This document shows positions 26,824-35,865 of a stretch of 64,000 nucleotides of DNA, piece by piece. The notes under the pieces were generated by a model. That model saw nothing but the letters and a program-made list of their open reading frames with translations, was not told where the DNA came from and searched no databases. The position numbers and the translations under genes are program-made. Position 1 is the first letter of the stretch, and the number at the start of each line of letters is the position of its first letter. Source of the stretch: Labrys sp. WJW. Lineage in GTDB: Bacteria; Pseudomonadota; Alphaproteobacteria; Rhizobiales; Labraceae. Where the stretch lies: positions 61,554 through 125,553 of the forward strand of contig NZ_LYXZ01000041.1 in NCBI RefSeq assembly GCF_001676615.1, given 5' to 3'.

Positions 26824-29655
26824 ATGTCCCTCGTCCACGAAATCGACTACGGCACGCCGCTCTCCAAGTCGGAGAAGATGGTCACGCTGACCATCGACGG
26901 CCAGGAAATCACCGTGCCCGAGGGCACCTCGATCATGCGCGCCGCCATGGAGATGGGGACGCAGATCCCCAAGCTCTGTGCCACCGACATGATGGACGCC
27001 TGGGGCTCCTGCCGCATGTGTCTGGTCGAGATCGAAGGCCGCAACGGTACGCCGGCCTCCTGCACCACGCCGGTGGCGCCGGGCATCAAGGTGAAGACGC
27101 AGACCTCTCGCCTGGCCGAGATCCGCAAGGGCGTGATGGAGCTCTACATCTCCGACCACCCGCTCGACTGCCTGACCTGCGCCGCCAATGGCGATTGCGA
27201 ATTGCAGGACATGGCGGGCGCGGTGGGCCTGCGCGAAGTACGCTACGGCTATGAGGGCGACAACCATCTCGGCCTCGACAAGGATACTTCCAACCCCTAC
27301 TTCACCTTCGACACCTCCAAATGCATCGTCTGCTCGCGCTGCGTACGGGCCTGCGAGGAAGTCCAGGGCACCTTCGCGCTGACCATTTCCGGCCGCGGCT
27401 TCGAAAGCCGGGTGTCGCCGGGCATGGACGAAGCCTTCTTCGATTCCGAATGTGTCTCCTGCGGCGCCTGCGTGCAGGCCTGCCCGACGGCCACGCTCAC
27501 CGAGAACAAGGTGATCGAGATCGGCCAGCCCGAGCATTCGGTGGTGACGACCTGTGCCTATTGCGGCGTCGGCTGCGCCTTCAAGGCCGAAATGCGCGGC
27601 GAGGAAGTCGTGCGCATGGTGCCCTACAAGGACGGCAAGGCCAATCGCGGCCATAGCTGCGTCAAGGGCCGCTTCGCCTGGGGCTATGCCACCCACAAGG
27701 AGCGCATCCTCAAGCCGATGATCCGCTCCAAGATCACCGATCCCTGGAAGGAAGTGAGTTGGGAAGAGGCGATCGCCTACACCGCTTCCGAATTCAAGCG
27801 CATCCAGGCCAAGCATGGCAAGGCCTCGATCGGCGGCATCACCTCTTCGCGCTGCACCAATGAAGAGACCTATCTGGTCCAGAAACTGATCCGCGGCGGC
27901 TTCGGCAACAACAATGTCGACACCTGCGCCCGCGTCTGCCATTCGCCGACGGGCTATGGCCTCGGCCAGACCTTCGGCACCTCCGCCGGCACACAGGACT
28001 TCGACTCGGTCGAGGATAGCGATGTCATCGTCGTCATCGGCGCCAATCCGACGGACGGCCATCCGGTCTTCGGCTCGCGCATGAAGAAGCGCCTGCGCGA
28101 GGGCGCCCGCCTGATCGTCATCGATCCGCGCAAGACCGACATCGTGCGCACGCCGCATGTCGAAGCCGACTACCATCTGCCCCTGCTGCCGGGCACCAAT
28201 GTCGCCGTTGTGACGGCCCTGGCCCATGTCATCGTCACCGAGGGCCTGGTCGCCGAGGATTATGTGCGGGAGCGCTGCGACTGGGACGAGTTCCAGAACT
28301 GGGCCGCCTTCGTCGCCGATCCCAGGCACTCGCCGGAAGCGGTGGAACAATATACCGGCGTGCCGGCCGAGCTGGTGCGCGGGGCTGCCCGCCTCTACGC
28401 CACCGGCGGCAATGGCGCCATCTATTACGGCCTCGGTGTCACCGAGCACAGCCAGGGCTCGACCACGGTGATGGCGATCGCCAACCTCGCCATGGCCACC
28501 GGCAATATCGGCCGCCGCGGCGTCGGCGTGAACCCGCTGCGCGGCCAGAACAACGTGCAGGGTTCCTGCGACATGGGCTCGTTCCCGCACGAACTGCCGG
28601 GCTATCGCCACATCGCCGGCGATGAAGTGCGCCACATGTTCGAGGAATTCTGGGGCGTCCACCTCGACAAGGAGCCGGGCCTGCGCATTCCCAACATGCT
28701 CGACGCCGCCGTCGAGGGTTCGTTCCTCGGCCTCTACGTGCAGGGCGAGGACATCGTGCAGTCCGATCCGGACACCAAGCATGTCACGGCTGGCCTGGCC
28801 GCGATGGAATGCGTCGTCGTGCAGGATCTCTTCCTGAACGAGACCGCCAACTACGCCCATGTCTTCCTGCCCGGCTCCTCCTTCCTGGAGAAGGACGGTA
28901 CCTTCACCAATGCCGAGCGCCGCATCCAGCGCGTACGCAAGGTGATGGCCCCCAAGGCCGGCTATGCCGACTGGGAAATCACGCTGCTGATCGCCGAAGC
29001 CATGGAATTCCCCATGCCCTACGAGCATCCCTCGCAGATCATGGACGAGATCGCGCGGCTCACGCCCTCCTTCGCCGGCGTCTCCTACGAGAAGCTGGAG
29101 CGCGACGGCTCGGTGCAGTGGCCCTGCAACGACAAGGCGCCCGAGGGCACGCCGATCATGCATATCGACCATTTCGTGCGCGGCAAGGGCCGCTTCATGG
29201 TCACCGAATACATCCCGACCGACGAACGCACCGGGGCGCGCTTCCCGCTGCTGCTCACCACCGGCCGCATCCTGTCGCAGTACAATGTCGGCGCGCAGAC
29301 CCGGCGTACCGAGAACTCGATGTGGCACGAGGAGGATCGCCTGGAGATCCATCCGCACGACGCCGAGCAGCGTGGCATCCGCGAGCATGACTGGGTGCGC
29401 CTGGAAAGCCGCTCGGGTTCGACCTCACTGCGGGCCACCATCACCGATCGCGTGGCGCCGGGCGTGGTCTACACCACCTTCCACCATCCCTCGACCCAGG
29501 CCAACGTCATCACCACCGACTTCTCGGACTGGGCGACCAACTGCCCCGAATACAAGGTGACGGCGGTTCAGGTCATGCCTTCCAATGGCCCGTCACAGTG
29601 GCAGGAGGAATATGAGGCAATGGCGAAGAACTCACGTCGCATCGCGGCGGAGTAA
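26824..29655 (+). CDS. fdsA: NAD-dependent formate dehydrogenase alpha (catalytic) subunit
   Basis: A 943-residue cytoplasmic molybdenum bis-MGD enzyme that oxidises formate to CO2. The N-terminal part is NuoG-like: a [2Fe-2S] domain (WGSCRMCLVEIEGR), a His/Cys cluster (CLTCAANGDCELQD), two ferredoxin-type clusters (CIVCSRCVRACEE and CVSCGACVQACPT), then CAYCGVGCAF. The metal ligand is Cys372 followed by His373 in ARVCHSPTG, as expected for a cysteine-type formate dehydrogenase. The C-terminal cofactor-binding domain has LLTTGRILSQYNVG. It starts 18 bp after fdsB. Confidence 0.97.
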   Translation: MSLVHEIDYGTPLSKSEKMVTLTIDGQEITVPEGTSIMRAAMEMGTQIPKLCATDMMDAWGSCRMCLVEIEGRNGTPASCTTPVAPGIKVKTQTSRLAEIRKGVMELYISDHPLDCLTCAANGDCELQDMAGAVGLREVRYGYEGDNHLGLDKDTSNPYFTFDTSKCIVCSRCVRACEEVQGTFALTISGRGFESRVSPGMDEAFFDSECVSCGACVQACPTATLTENKVIEIGQPEHSVVTTCAYCGVGCAFKAEMRGEEVVRMVPYKDGKANRGHSCVKGRFAWGYATHKERILKPMIRSKITDPWKEVSWEEAIAYTASEFKRIQAKHGKASIGGITSSRCTNEETYLVQKLIRGGFGNNNVDTCARVCHSPTGYGLGQTFGTSAGTQDFDSVEDSDVIVVIGANPTDGHPVFGSRMKKRLREGARLIVIDPRKTDIVRTPHVEADYHLPLLPGTNVAVVTALAHVIVTEGLVAEDYVRERCDWDEFQNWAAFVADPRHSPEAVEQYTGVPAELVRGAARLYATGGNGAIYYGLGVTEHSQGSTTVMAIANLAMATGNIGRRGVGVNPLRGQNNVQGSCDMGSFPHELPGYRHIAGDEVRHMFEEFWGVHLDKEPGLRIPNMLDAAVEGSFLGLYVQGEDIVQSDPDTKHVTAGLAAMECVVVQDLFLNETANYAHVFLPGSSFLEKDGTFTNAERRIQRVRKVMAPKAGYADWEITLLIAEAMEFPMPYEHPSQIMDEIARLTPSFAGVSYEKLERDGSVQWPCNDKAPEGTPIMHIDHFVRGKGRFMVTEYIPTDERTGARFPLLLTTGRILSQYNVGAQTRRTENSMWHEEDRLEIHPHDAEQRGIREHDWVRLESRSGSTSLRATITDRVAPGVVYTTFHHPSTQANVITTDFSDWATNCPEYKVTAVQVMPSNGPSQWQEEYEAMAKNSRRIAAE

Positions 29656-29662
29656 CCAGTAT

Positions 29663-29830
29663 CCTTCTCCCCTTGCGGGAGAAGGTCCCGGCAGGGGGAT
29701 GAGGGGTCTCGTGACCTATCTGGATTGGGTGAGCATGCAAAAAGCGGATGGGGCGTTCCGACCCCTCATCCGGCCTTCGACCACCTCTAGTCAACTCAAG
29801 AGAGTTGACGACACCCGCAAGGGGAGAAGG
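29663..29830. repeat. REP-like pair with nested hairpin between fdsA and fdhD
   Basis: A standard left unit lies at 29663-29706. The facing right unit (29761-29830) is interrupted by about 27 bp centred on GTCAACTC-AAGA-GAGTTGAC at 29790-29809. The reverse complement of this same insertion occurs at 57592-57621. The end of the right unit, GGGGAGAAGGAGA, also forms the likely ribosome-binding site of fdhD. Confidence 0.85.
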
Positions 29831-29841
29831 AGAGCGGCGCC

Positions 29842-30672
29842 ATGACCGATCCCGTCCGCACCATCTCCCGCCTTGCCTGGCGTGAGGGCTTGTTCACGCC
29901 GGGCGAGCGCAGCGTTCCCGAGGAGACGGCCATCTCCCTGGTCTATGATGGCGGTTCCCATGCCGTGATGATGGGCAGCCCCGTCGATCTCGAGGATTTC
30001 GCCTACGGCTTTTCCCTCACCGAGGGCATCATCACCACGCTCGACGACGTCGCCGAGTTCGAGCGTGTCGATTACGCGGAAGGCGTCGAATTGCGCATGT
30101 GGCTGAAGGGCGATCGCGGCGCCGCGCTCGCCGCCCGCCGCCGCATGCTGGCCGGCCCCACGGGCTGCGGCCTGTGCGGCATCGACAGCCTGACCGAGGC
30201 GGTACGCAAGCCGCAGCCGGTCGGCGGCGATCTCAAGATGTCGCCGGCCGATATCGAAACCGCCCTCGCCTCGCTCACACCCGCCCAAATCCTGAACCGG
30301 CAGACCCGCGCCGTGCACGCAGCGGCTTTCTGGACCAAGGCCGATGGCCTCGTCGCTCTGCGTGAGGATGTCGGCCGGCACAATGCGCTCGACAAGCTCG
30401 CTGGCGCGCTGGCCCGGCGTTCCATCGCCCCCGCATCGCAGGGCCTTCCAGGCATCGTCATTCTCACCAGCCGGATCTCGGTGGAAATGGTGCAGAAATC
30501 GGCGATGATGGGTGCATCCATCGTCGTGGCGGTTTCCGCCCCCACGGCTCTCGCCATCCGCACCGCCGAGGAAGCCGGCATCACGCTGGTCGGCATCGCC
30601 CGCTCCGACGGCTTCGAGATCTTCACCCATCCCCACCGCATCGTTCCGGAGAAACTCGCCCATGTCGCATGA
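29842..30672 (+). CDS. fdhD: Formate dehydrogenase accessory sulfurtransferase FdhD (FdsC)
   Basis: A 276-residue protein that hands a sulfur atom from a cysteine desulfurase to the molybdenum cofactor of FdsA, without which the enzyme is inactive. The sulfur-shuttling cysteines lie in GPTGCGLCGIDSL near residue 110; the GMP-binding region is LREDVGRHNALDKLAG. SD sequence AGAAGGAGA comes from the REP unit just upstream. The gene overlaps fdsD by 11 bp. Confidence 0.95.
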   Translation: MTDPVRTISRLAWREGLFTPGERSVPEETAISLVYDGGSHAVMMGSPVDLEDFAYGFSLTEGIITTLDDVAEFERVDYAEGVELRMWLKGDRGAALAARRRMLAGPTGCGLCGIDSLTEAVRKPQPVGGDLKMSPADIETALASLTPAQILNRQTRAVHAAAFWTKADGLVALREDVGRHNALDKLAGALARRSIAPASQGLPGIVILTSRISVEMVQKSAMMGASIVVAVSAPTALAIRTAEEAGITLVGIARSDGFEIFTHPHRIVPEKLAHVA

Positions 30673-30916
30673 TGAATCCGCGCATGAGGGCCACGCGCAT
30701 GACCCGTCCGCCAAGCTGGTGAGGATGGCCAACCAGATCGGCCTGTTCTTCGCATCCCAGCGCGAAGAGGTGCGGGTATCCGGCATCGCCGAGCACATCC
30801 GCAAGTTCTGGGAGCCGCGCATGCGCAACCAGATCTTCGAACATCTGGATGCCGGCGGCGAGGGCATCGACCCCTTGGTCAGAAAAGCTCTGGAAAGCCT
30901 GCGCGAAAAGGCGTGA
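30662..30916 (+). CDS. fdsD: Formate dehydrogenase delta subunit
   Basis: An 84-residue small subunit of the Fds complex. Family marks are KLVRMANQIGLFFASQ near residue 17 and HIRKFWEPRMRNQIFEHL near residue 44, with ALESLREKA at the end. The N-terminus is His-rich (ESAHEGHAHD). The start at 30662 lies inside the fdhD end in another frame, which is the usual arrangement. It aids assembly or stability of the complex. Confidence 0.93.
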   Translation: MSHDESAHEGHAHDPSAKLVRMANQIGLFFASQREEVRVSGIAEHIRKFWEPRMRNQIFEHLDAGGEGIDPLVRKALESLREKA

Positions 30917-30948
30917 ACGCCGGGATCGCAGGCATCCAGGGGATTTCC

Positions 30949-31314
30949 ATGCCCGACACCCTCTTCGACTGGGACAAGATCGAGCCTCGCACGGTGATTC
31001 CGGGCTTCCACGGTCGCTTCATGCATTCGGGCTCGATGACCTTCGTGCTCTGGCAGATCGATGCGGGTGCCACGCTGCCGCTGCATTCCCATCCGCATGA
31101 ACAAGTGGTGCATCAGTTCGAAGGCGAACTGGAAGTCACCGTGGACGGCCTGACCACGGTGCTGAAACCTGGCATGGTCGCGGTGGTGCCGCCGAACGCC
31201 CCGCATTCCGGCCGGGCCCTGACGGATTGCCGTACGATGGACGTCTTCCATCCCCTGCGCGAGGACTATCGCACCGGCGCGCCTAGCGTGCTGCAGCAGG
31301 CGATGCCGGAATAA
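30949..31314 (+). CDS. Cupin-domain protein
   Basis: A 121-residue single cupin. Motif 1 is LPLHSHPHEQVVHQFEGELEV with the metal-binding histidines and glutamate, and motif 2 is PPNAPHSGRAL. The ATG at 30949 with AGGGGA upstream is preferred; a GTG at 30913 overlapping the fdsD stop would add 12 residues. It may be transcribed with fds, but such cupins are functionally diverse and a role in formate metabolism is not shown. Confidence 0.85.
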   Translation: MPDTLFDWDKIEPRTVIPGFHGRFMHSGSMTFVLWQIDAGATLPLHSHPHEQVVHQFEGELEVTVDGLTTVLKPGMVAVVPPNAPHSGRALTDCRTMDVFHPLREDYRTGAPSVLQQAMPE

Positions 31315-31338
31315 TCGGCGCTCGCCGGCCGGCTGGTG

Positions 31339-31357
31339 GCGCCCATCGGCGTTTTTT
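31339..31357 (+). terminator. Intrinsic terminator after the fds-cupin operon
   Basis: A short stem (GCGCC/GGCGT, loop CATC) is followed by six T. It marks the end of the fds-cupin transcript. The remaining ~270 bp to rpsA hold that gene's promoter and leader, in which no further structure is certain. Confidence 0.6.
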
Positions 31358-31628
31358 GCAGGATTCCTGGCTGGAAAGCGGCGAAAAATCGCGTTTCGCC
31401 TTGCTCCGCCCCTTCCATCTTGATATGGAACCGCCCATCTGACGCTCAGCCGCCATCGCAGATGTGACGGGCGTTCGAAAAATAGACCAGAAAGACGTTT
31501 CCGCCTTGCGGGCCTTGCGCCGGCCGGGTGTGTTTTTTCTCAAAAGCACTCCGCCTGTGGCTGCTCCAGCAGCCCTGCCGCAGTCCGGAAACGATGATCA
31601 ACACCAACCGCCGGCGCCAGGAAAACAT

Positions 31629-33326
31629 ATGTCCGTACAGGAAAACGTGCTGCGTGAAGATTTCGCCGCGATGCTCGACGAAGCATTCGGCACCGGTGAC
31701 ATGGCCGAAGGTTCGGTCGTCAAGGGTATTGTCGTCGCCATCGAGAAGGACCTTGCGGTCATCGATGTCGGCCTCAAGACCGAAGGCCGCGTAGCTCTGA
31801 AGGAATTCAACGGCCCGGGCCGCGACAGCGCGCTCAAGGTCGGCGACGAGGTCGAGGTCTATCTCGAGCGCATCGAAAACGCTCTGGGCGAAGCCGTCAT
31901 CTCGCGTGACAAGGCCCGCCGCGAAGAGAGCTGGATCAAGCTGGAGAAGTCGTTCGAGGCCAATGAAAAGGTCGACGGCGTCATCTTCAACCAGGTCAAG
32001 GGTGGCTTCACCGTCGATCTCGACGGCGCCGTGGCCTTCCTGCCGCGCAGCCAGGTCGACATCCGTCCGATCCGCGACGTCACCCCGCTGATGAACGTTC
32101 CGCAGCCCTTCCAGATCCTCAAGATGGATCGTCGCCGCGGCAACATCGTCGTCTCCCGCCGCACGGTCCTCGAAGAGAGCCGCGCCGAGCAGCGTCACGA
32201 GATCGTCCAGAACCTCGAAGAGGGCCAGGTGGTCGACGGCGTGGTCAAGAACATCACCGATTACGGTGCGTTCGTTGATCTCGGCGGCATCGACGGCCTC
32301 CTGCATGTCACCGACATCGCATGGCGCCGCGTGAACCATCCGACGGAGCTTCTGACCATCGGCCAGCAGGTCAAGGTCAAGATCATCAAGATCAACCACG
32401 AGACGCACCGCATCTCGCTGGGCATGAAGCAGCTCCAGGCCGATCCGTGGCTGGGCATCGACGCCAAGTACCCGCTGCAGGCCAAGTTCACCGGCCGCGT
32501 GACCAACATCACGGACTACGGCGCGTTCGTGGAACTGGAGCCGGGCATCGAAGGCCTGATCCACGTCTCCGAAATGTCGTGGACCAAGAAGAACGTCCAC
32601 CCCGGCAAGATCGTCTCCACCTCGCAGGAAGTGGAAGTGCAGATCCTCGAGGTCGACCCGATCAAGCGCCGCATCTCGCTCGGCCTCAAGCAGACCCTTT
32701 CCAACCCCTGGGAAGATTTTGCCGACAAGCACCCGAACGGCAGCGTCGTGGAAGGCGAAGTCAAGAACAAGACCGAGTTCGGCCTGTTCATTGGCCTCGA
32801 CGGCGATGTGGACGGCATGGTCCATCTCTCCGACCTCGACTGGAACCGTCCGGGCGAGCAGGTCATCGACGATTTCCGCAAGGGCGACATGGTCAAGGCC
32901 GTGGTGCTCGACGTGGACGTCGAGAAGGAGCGCATCTCGCTGGGCATCAAGCAGCTCGCGGGTGACCCCTTCGTCGATGCCGGCGAACTGAAGAAGAACC
33001 AGGTCGTCACCTGCGAAGTCACCGACGTCAAGGAAGGTGGCATCGACGTCAAGATCACCGGCACCGACCTCACGGCCTTCATCCGCCGTGGCGATCTGGC
33101 CCGCGATCGCGCCGATCAGCGCCCTGAGCGCTTCGCTGCCGGCGAAAAGGTTGACGCCCGCGTCATCCAGTTCGACCGCAAGGCCCGCAAGGTCCAGGTC
33201 TCGATCAAGGCCCTCGAAATGGCCGAGGAAAAGGAAGCGATCGCCGCTTACGGTTCTTCGGACGCCGGCGCCTCGCTCGGCGACATTCTCGGCGCAGCGC
33301 TGCGCGCCCGCACCGAGAAGAAGTAA
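31629..33326 (+). CDS. rpsA: 30S ribosomal protein S1
   Basis: A 565-residue RNA-binding ribosomal protein needed for initiation on structured mRNAs. Six S1 repeats are visible; repeats 3 and 4 show the classic GAFVDLGGIDGLLHVTDIAW and GAFVELEPGIEGLIHVSEMSW. The start at 31629 (MSVQENVLREDFAAML) has AGGA upstream; an open frame reaching back to 31464 is leader sequence. Length fits the alphaproteobacterial protein. A strong terminator follows. The long untranslated leader is in keeping with autoregulation known for S1. Confidence 0.97.
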   Translation: MSVQENVLREDFAAMLDEAFGTGDMAEGSVVKGIVVAIEKDLAVIDVGLKTEGRVALKEFNGPGRDSALKVGDEVEVYLERIENALGEAVISRDKARREESWIKLEKSFEANEKVDGVIFNQVKGGFTVDLDGAVAFLPRSQVDIRPIRDVTPLMNVPQPFQILKMDRRRGNIVVSRRTVLEESRAEQRHEIVQNLEEGQVVDGVVKNITDYGAFVDLGGIDGLLHVTDIAWRRVNHPTELLTIGQQVKVKIIKINHETHRISLGMKQLQADPWLGIDAKYPLQAKFTGRVTNITDYGAFVELEPGIEGLIHVSEMSWTKKNVHPGKIVSTSQEVEVQILEVDPIKRRISLGLKQTLSNPWEDFADKHPNGSVVEGEVKNKTEFGLFIGLDGDVDGMVHLSDLDWNRPGEQVIDDFRKGDMVKAVVLDVDVEKERISLGIKQLAGDPFVDAGELKKNQVVTCEVTDVKEGGIDVKITGTDLTAFIRRGDLARDRADQRPERFAAGEKVDARVIQFDRKARKVQVSIKALEMAEEKEAIAAYGSSDAGASLGDILGAALRARTEKK

Positions 33327-33351
33327 GACACTTCGAAGCCAAGGCTTCAGG

Positions 33352-33383
33352 AACCCGCGCCGGGCAACCGGCGCGGGTTTTTT
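33352..33383 (+). terminator. Rho-independent terminator of rpsA
   Basis: A perfect 12-bp stem (AACCCGCGCCGG at 33352-33363, complement at 33368-33379) with a GCAA loop is followed by a run of six T (33378-33383). Confidence 0.95.
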
Positions 33384-33794
33384 GTTTCGGAGTTACGACC
33401 TCTGGCAAGAGTGGCTCCGCCCTCCCTGGAACACCCGTGGCACCAGCCCCTTCACCTGCCGGAAAAAGCGCGACGCCTTTCCCGGGGATCCGCGCGGATG
33501 GGAAAAGCACAATGCAAGCACGGCCAAGCTTACGCCGCTCGGCGAAAAGCTGCTCGGCTTGCAAATCTGGCGCTGACGATACACAGGCAAGATTTCGCGT
33601 TGGACCGTTCCAGCTTAATAATCTTTCCAAAAAGGGCGCCTAAACGGGCGCTCTTGCTCGTCTGGTGAATTTTTCCCCTTTCCGGCGCATGAGCATCTTG
33701 CATTGCCGCAGCGTTTGGTTGATCGGTTGTGCCTTACAAGCTCCGAATGGCCGCCACCCGGCGGGAAATTCGCGAGCAAGGGGGAAACAACCAC
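33384..33794. other. 411-bp region between rpsA terminator and ABC importer
   Basis: No gene is supported. Several short open frames overlap one another without ribosome-binding sites or known domains. A weak GCGCC/GGCGC stem lies near 33639. The right end carries the promoter and the AAGGGGG ribosome-binding site of the binding-protein gene. Confidence 0.5.
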
Positions 33795-34760
33795 ATGCGT
33801 ATCAATCGTTTGACACTCGTAGCCGGCGTGGCACTCGCCCTCCTCGGCAGCGTCGCCTTTGCTGCCGACAAGAAGACCGTGGCCGTCACCTCGATCGTCG
33901 AGCATCCGGCTCTCAATGCCGCCCGCGACGGTGTCAAGAAGGCGCTGGAGGATGCCGGCTACAAGGACGGCGATACCCTCACCTTCCAGTTCGAGACGGC
34001 GCAGGGCAGCCCCGCCACCGCCGCGCAGATCGCCCAGAAATATGTCGGCGAGAAAGCGGACGTGATCGTCGGCATCGCCACGCCTTCGGCCCAGGCCGCC
34101 TTGGCCGCGACCAAGGATATTCCGATCGTGTTCACCGCCGTGACCGATCCTGTCGCCGCCCAGCTCGTCAAGGATCCTGCCAAGCCTGAAGGCAACGTCA
34201 CCGGCGTAACCGACGCAACCCCGATGCCTGATCAGCTCAAGCTGATCCAGGTGGTTGCCCCCAACGCCAAGAAGATCGGCTTCATCTACAATCCGGGCGA
34301 GGCCAATTCGGTCGTTCAGCTCGAGAATATGAAGAAGGCAACCGCCGCCCTCGGTTTCGAGACGATCGAGGCACCGGCCACCAAGTCGGCCGATGTCGGC
34401 GCCGCGGCGCAGAGCCTGATCGGCAAGGCCGACGCCATCTTCGTGCCCACCGACAATCTGGTGGTCTCGGCCCTCGAAGCGGTGATCACGGTCGGCACCG
34501 AGAACAAGATCCCCGTCTTCTCCGGTGACACCAACGGCGTCGAGCGCGGCGCGGTGGCTTCCATCGGCGTCGACTATTTCAAGTCCGGCGTGTTGGCAGG
34601 CGAGATGGTGGTCCGTATCCTCAAGGGCGAGAAGCCCAGCGCCATTCCCGTCGCCTTCCCCTCGGCCACCGATCTCTTCCTTAACCAGAAGACCGCCGGC
34701 CCGATGGGCGTGACATTGCCGGCAGATCTGGTCGCCAAGGCCAAGACCGTCGTAAAGTGA
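33795..34760 (+). CDS. ABC transporter substrate-binding protein (TrpX family), copy 1
   Basis: A 321-residue exported binding protein of the ABC_sub_bind (TrpX) family, usually specific for tryptophan, tyrosine or similar molecules. The signal peptide is MRINRLTLVAGVALALLG with cleavage near AFAAD (residue 23). Typical segments are VTSIVEHPALNAARDGVKKAL, FTAVTDPVAAQLV and AQSLIGKADAIFVPTDNLVVSALE. AAGGGGGAAAC precedes the start at 33795. A clear paralogue follows 96 bp later. Confidence 0.92.
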   Translation: MRINRLTLVAGVALALLGSVAFAADKKTVAVTSIVEHPALNAARDGVKKALEDAGYKDGDTLTFQFETAQGSPATAAQIAQKYVGEKADVIVGIATPSAQAALAATKDIPIVFTAVTDPVAAQLVKDPAKPEGNVTGVTDATPMPDQLKLIQVVAPNAKKIGFIYNPGEANSVVQLENMKKATAALGFETIEAPATKSADVGAAAQSLIGKADAIFVPTDNLVVSALEAVITVGTENKIPVFSGDTNGVERGAVASIGVDYFKSGVLAGEMVVRILKGEKPSAIPVAFPSATDLFLNQKTAGPMGVTLPADLVAKAKTVVK

Positions 34761-34856
34761 CCGTCGTCAAGCAATCCGGATCATCATAACCGGACAGGCG
34801 GCCGCGCAACGCGCGGCCGCCCTCATAAGATCAACCCATTCCGAGCACGCCGCGCC

Positions 34857-35837
34857 ATGATCCCCCTCCGCTCCTTCGGCCTTGCCGCCGTTCTCCTAGC
34901 CAGCCTGGCCCAAGGCAGCCTGATTCCGATGGCCGCTGCCGCGGACAAGCCCGTGGTCGCCATCACCGCCATCGTCGAGCATCCCTCGCTCAACGCCATC
35001 CGCGAGGGCGTGAAGGCTGGCCTCAAGGACAAGGGCTATGCGGAGGGCGAGGCCATCACCGTCCTCTACGAATCCGCCCAGGGCAACCCGGCGACAGCAG
35101 CCCAAATCGCCCAGAAGTTCGTCGGCGAGGCCCCGGCGGTAATCGTGCCGATCACCACGCCCTCTTCCCAGGCCGTCGCCGCGGCGACCAAGGATATCCC
35201 CGTCGTCTTCGCCGCCGTCACCGATCCGCTCGGCGCGCAATTGATCAAGACCCTCGACAAGCCAGGCGGCAACATCACTGGCGTCAGCGACTTTCCGCCG
35301 GCGGCCGGGCAGCTTGACCTGATCAAGGAAGTCCTGCCCAAGGCCAAGGTCGTGGGCGTCGTCTACAATTCCGGCGAGGTCAACAGCCTGTCGGTGATCG
35401 AGGCGCTGCGCAAGCTGGCAGGCGAACGCGGCTTCGAGATCCTGCCCTCGCCCGCCACTAAATCCTCCGATGTCGGCGCCGCCGCCCAGAGCCTGGTGGG
35501 CAAGGCCGATGCGATCTACATTCCCAACGACAATCTGGTGGTGTCGGCCCTGGAATCGGTGCTGCAGGTCGGCTTCGACAGCCGCCTGCCGGTATTCGCC
35601 AGCGATCCCGACAGCGTCGGGCGTGGCGCGGTCGCCGCTCTCGGCCTCGACCAGTTCGAGATCGGCCGTCAGGCCGGCCATGTCGCGGCCCGCATTCTCA
35701 AGGGCGAGAAGCCCGGCGACATTCCGGTCGAGAACTCCAAGGGCGTCAGCCTGGTCGTCAACTCCAAGGCGGCCGAGAAGATGGGAGCGCCCCTGCCGCA
35801 AGCCGTATTGGCGCGTGCCAAGGACGTCGCAAAGTAG
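34857..35837 (+). CDS. ABC transporter substrate-binding protein (TrpX family), copy 2
   Basis: A 326-residue paralogue of the preceding gene. Matching segments include ITAIVEHPSLNAIREGVKAGL, FAAVTDPLGAQLI and AQSLVGKADAIYIPNDNLVVSALE, so the pair arose by tandem duplication. The signal peptide is MIPLRSFGLAAVLLASLAQG, cleaved near AAAAD. Divergence in the central part suggests a different ligand. The permease lies 182 bp on, past a palindromic repeat. Confidence 0.92.
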   Translation: MIPLRSFGLAAVLLASLAQGSLIPMAAAADKPVVAITAIVEHPSLNAIREGVKAGLKDKGYAEGEAITVLYESAQGNPATAAQIAQKFVGEAPAVIVPITTPSSQAVAAATKDIPVVFAAVTDPLGAQLIKTLDKPGGNITGVSDFPPAAGQLDLIKEVLPKAKVVGVVYNSGEVNSLSVIEALRKLAGERGFEILPSPATKSSDVGAAAQSLVGKADAIYIPNDNLVVSALESVLQVGFDSRLPVFASDPDSVGRGAVAALGLDQFEIGRQAGHVAARILKGEKPGDIPVENSKGVSLVVNSKAAEKMGAPLPQAVLARAKDVAK

Positions 35838-35865
35838 GATGCGCGGGCGGTAGTGATTGACTCAT

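Noticed and set aside
26821..29388. 855-codon open frame antisense to fdsA
   Set aside because: fdsA is unmistakable on the plus strand. The antisense frame follows its codons, is His/Asp/Gly-rich, and has no recognisable domain; high GC makes such frames common.
33411..33668. Short basic open frame after rpsA
   Set aside because: Overlapping frames of similar length exist, none has a ribosome-binding site or known domain, and the strong rpsA terminator lies just upstream.
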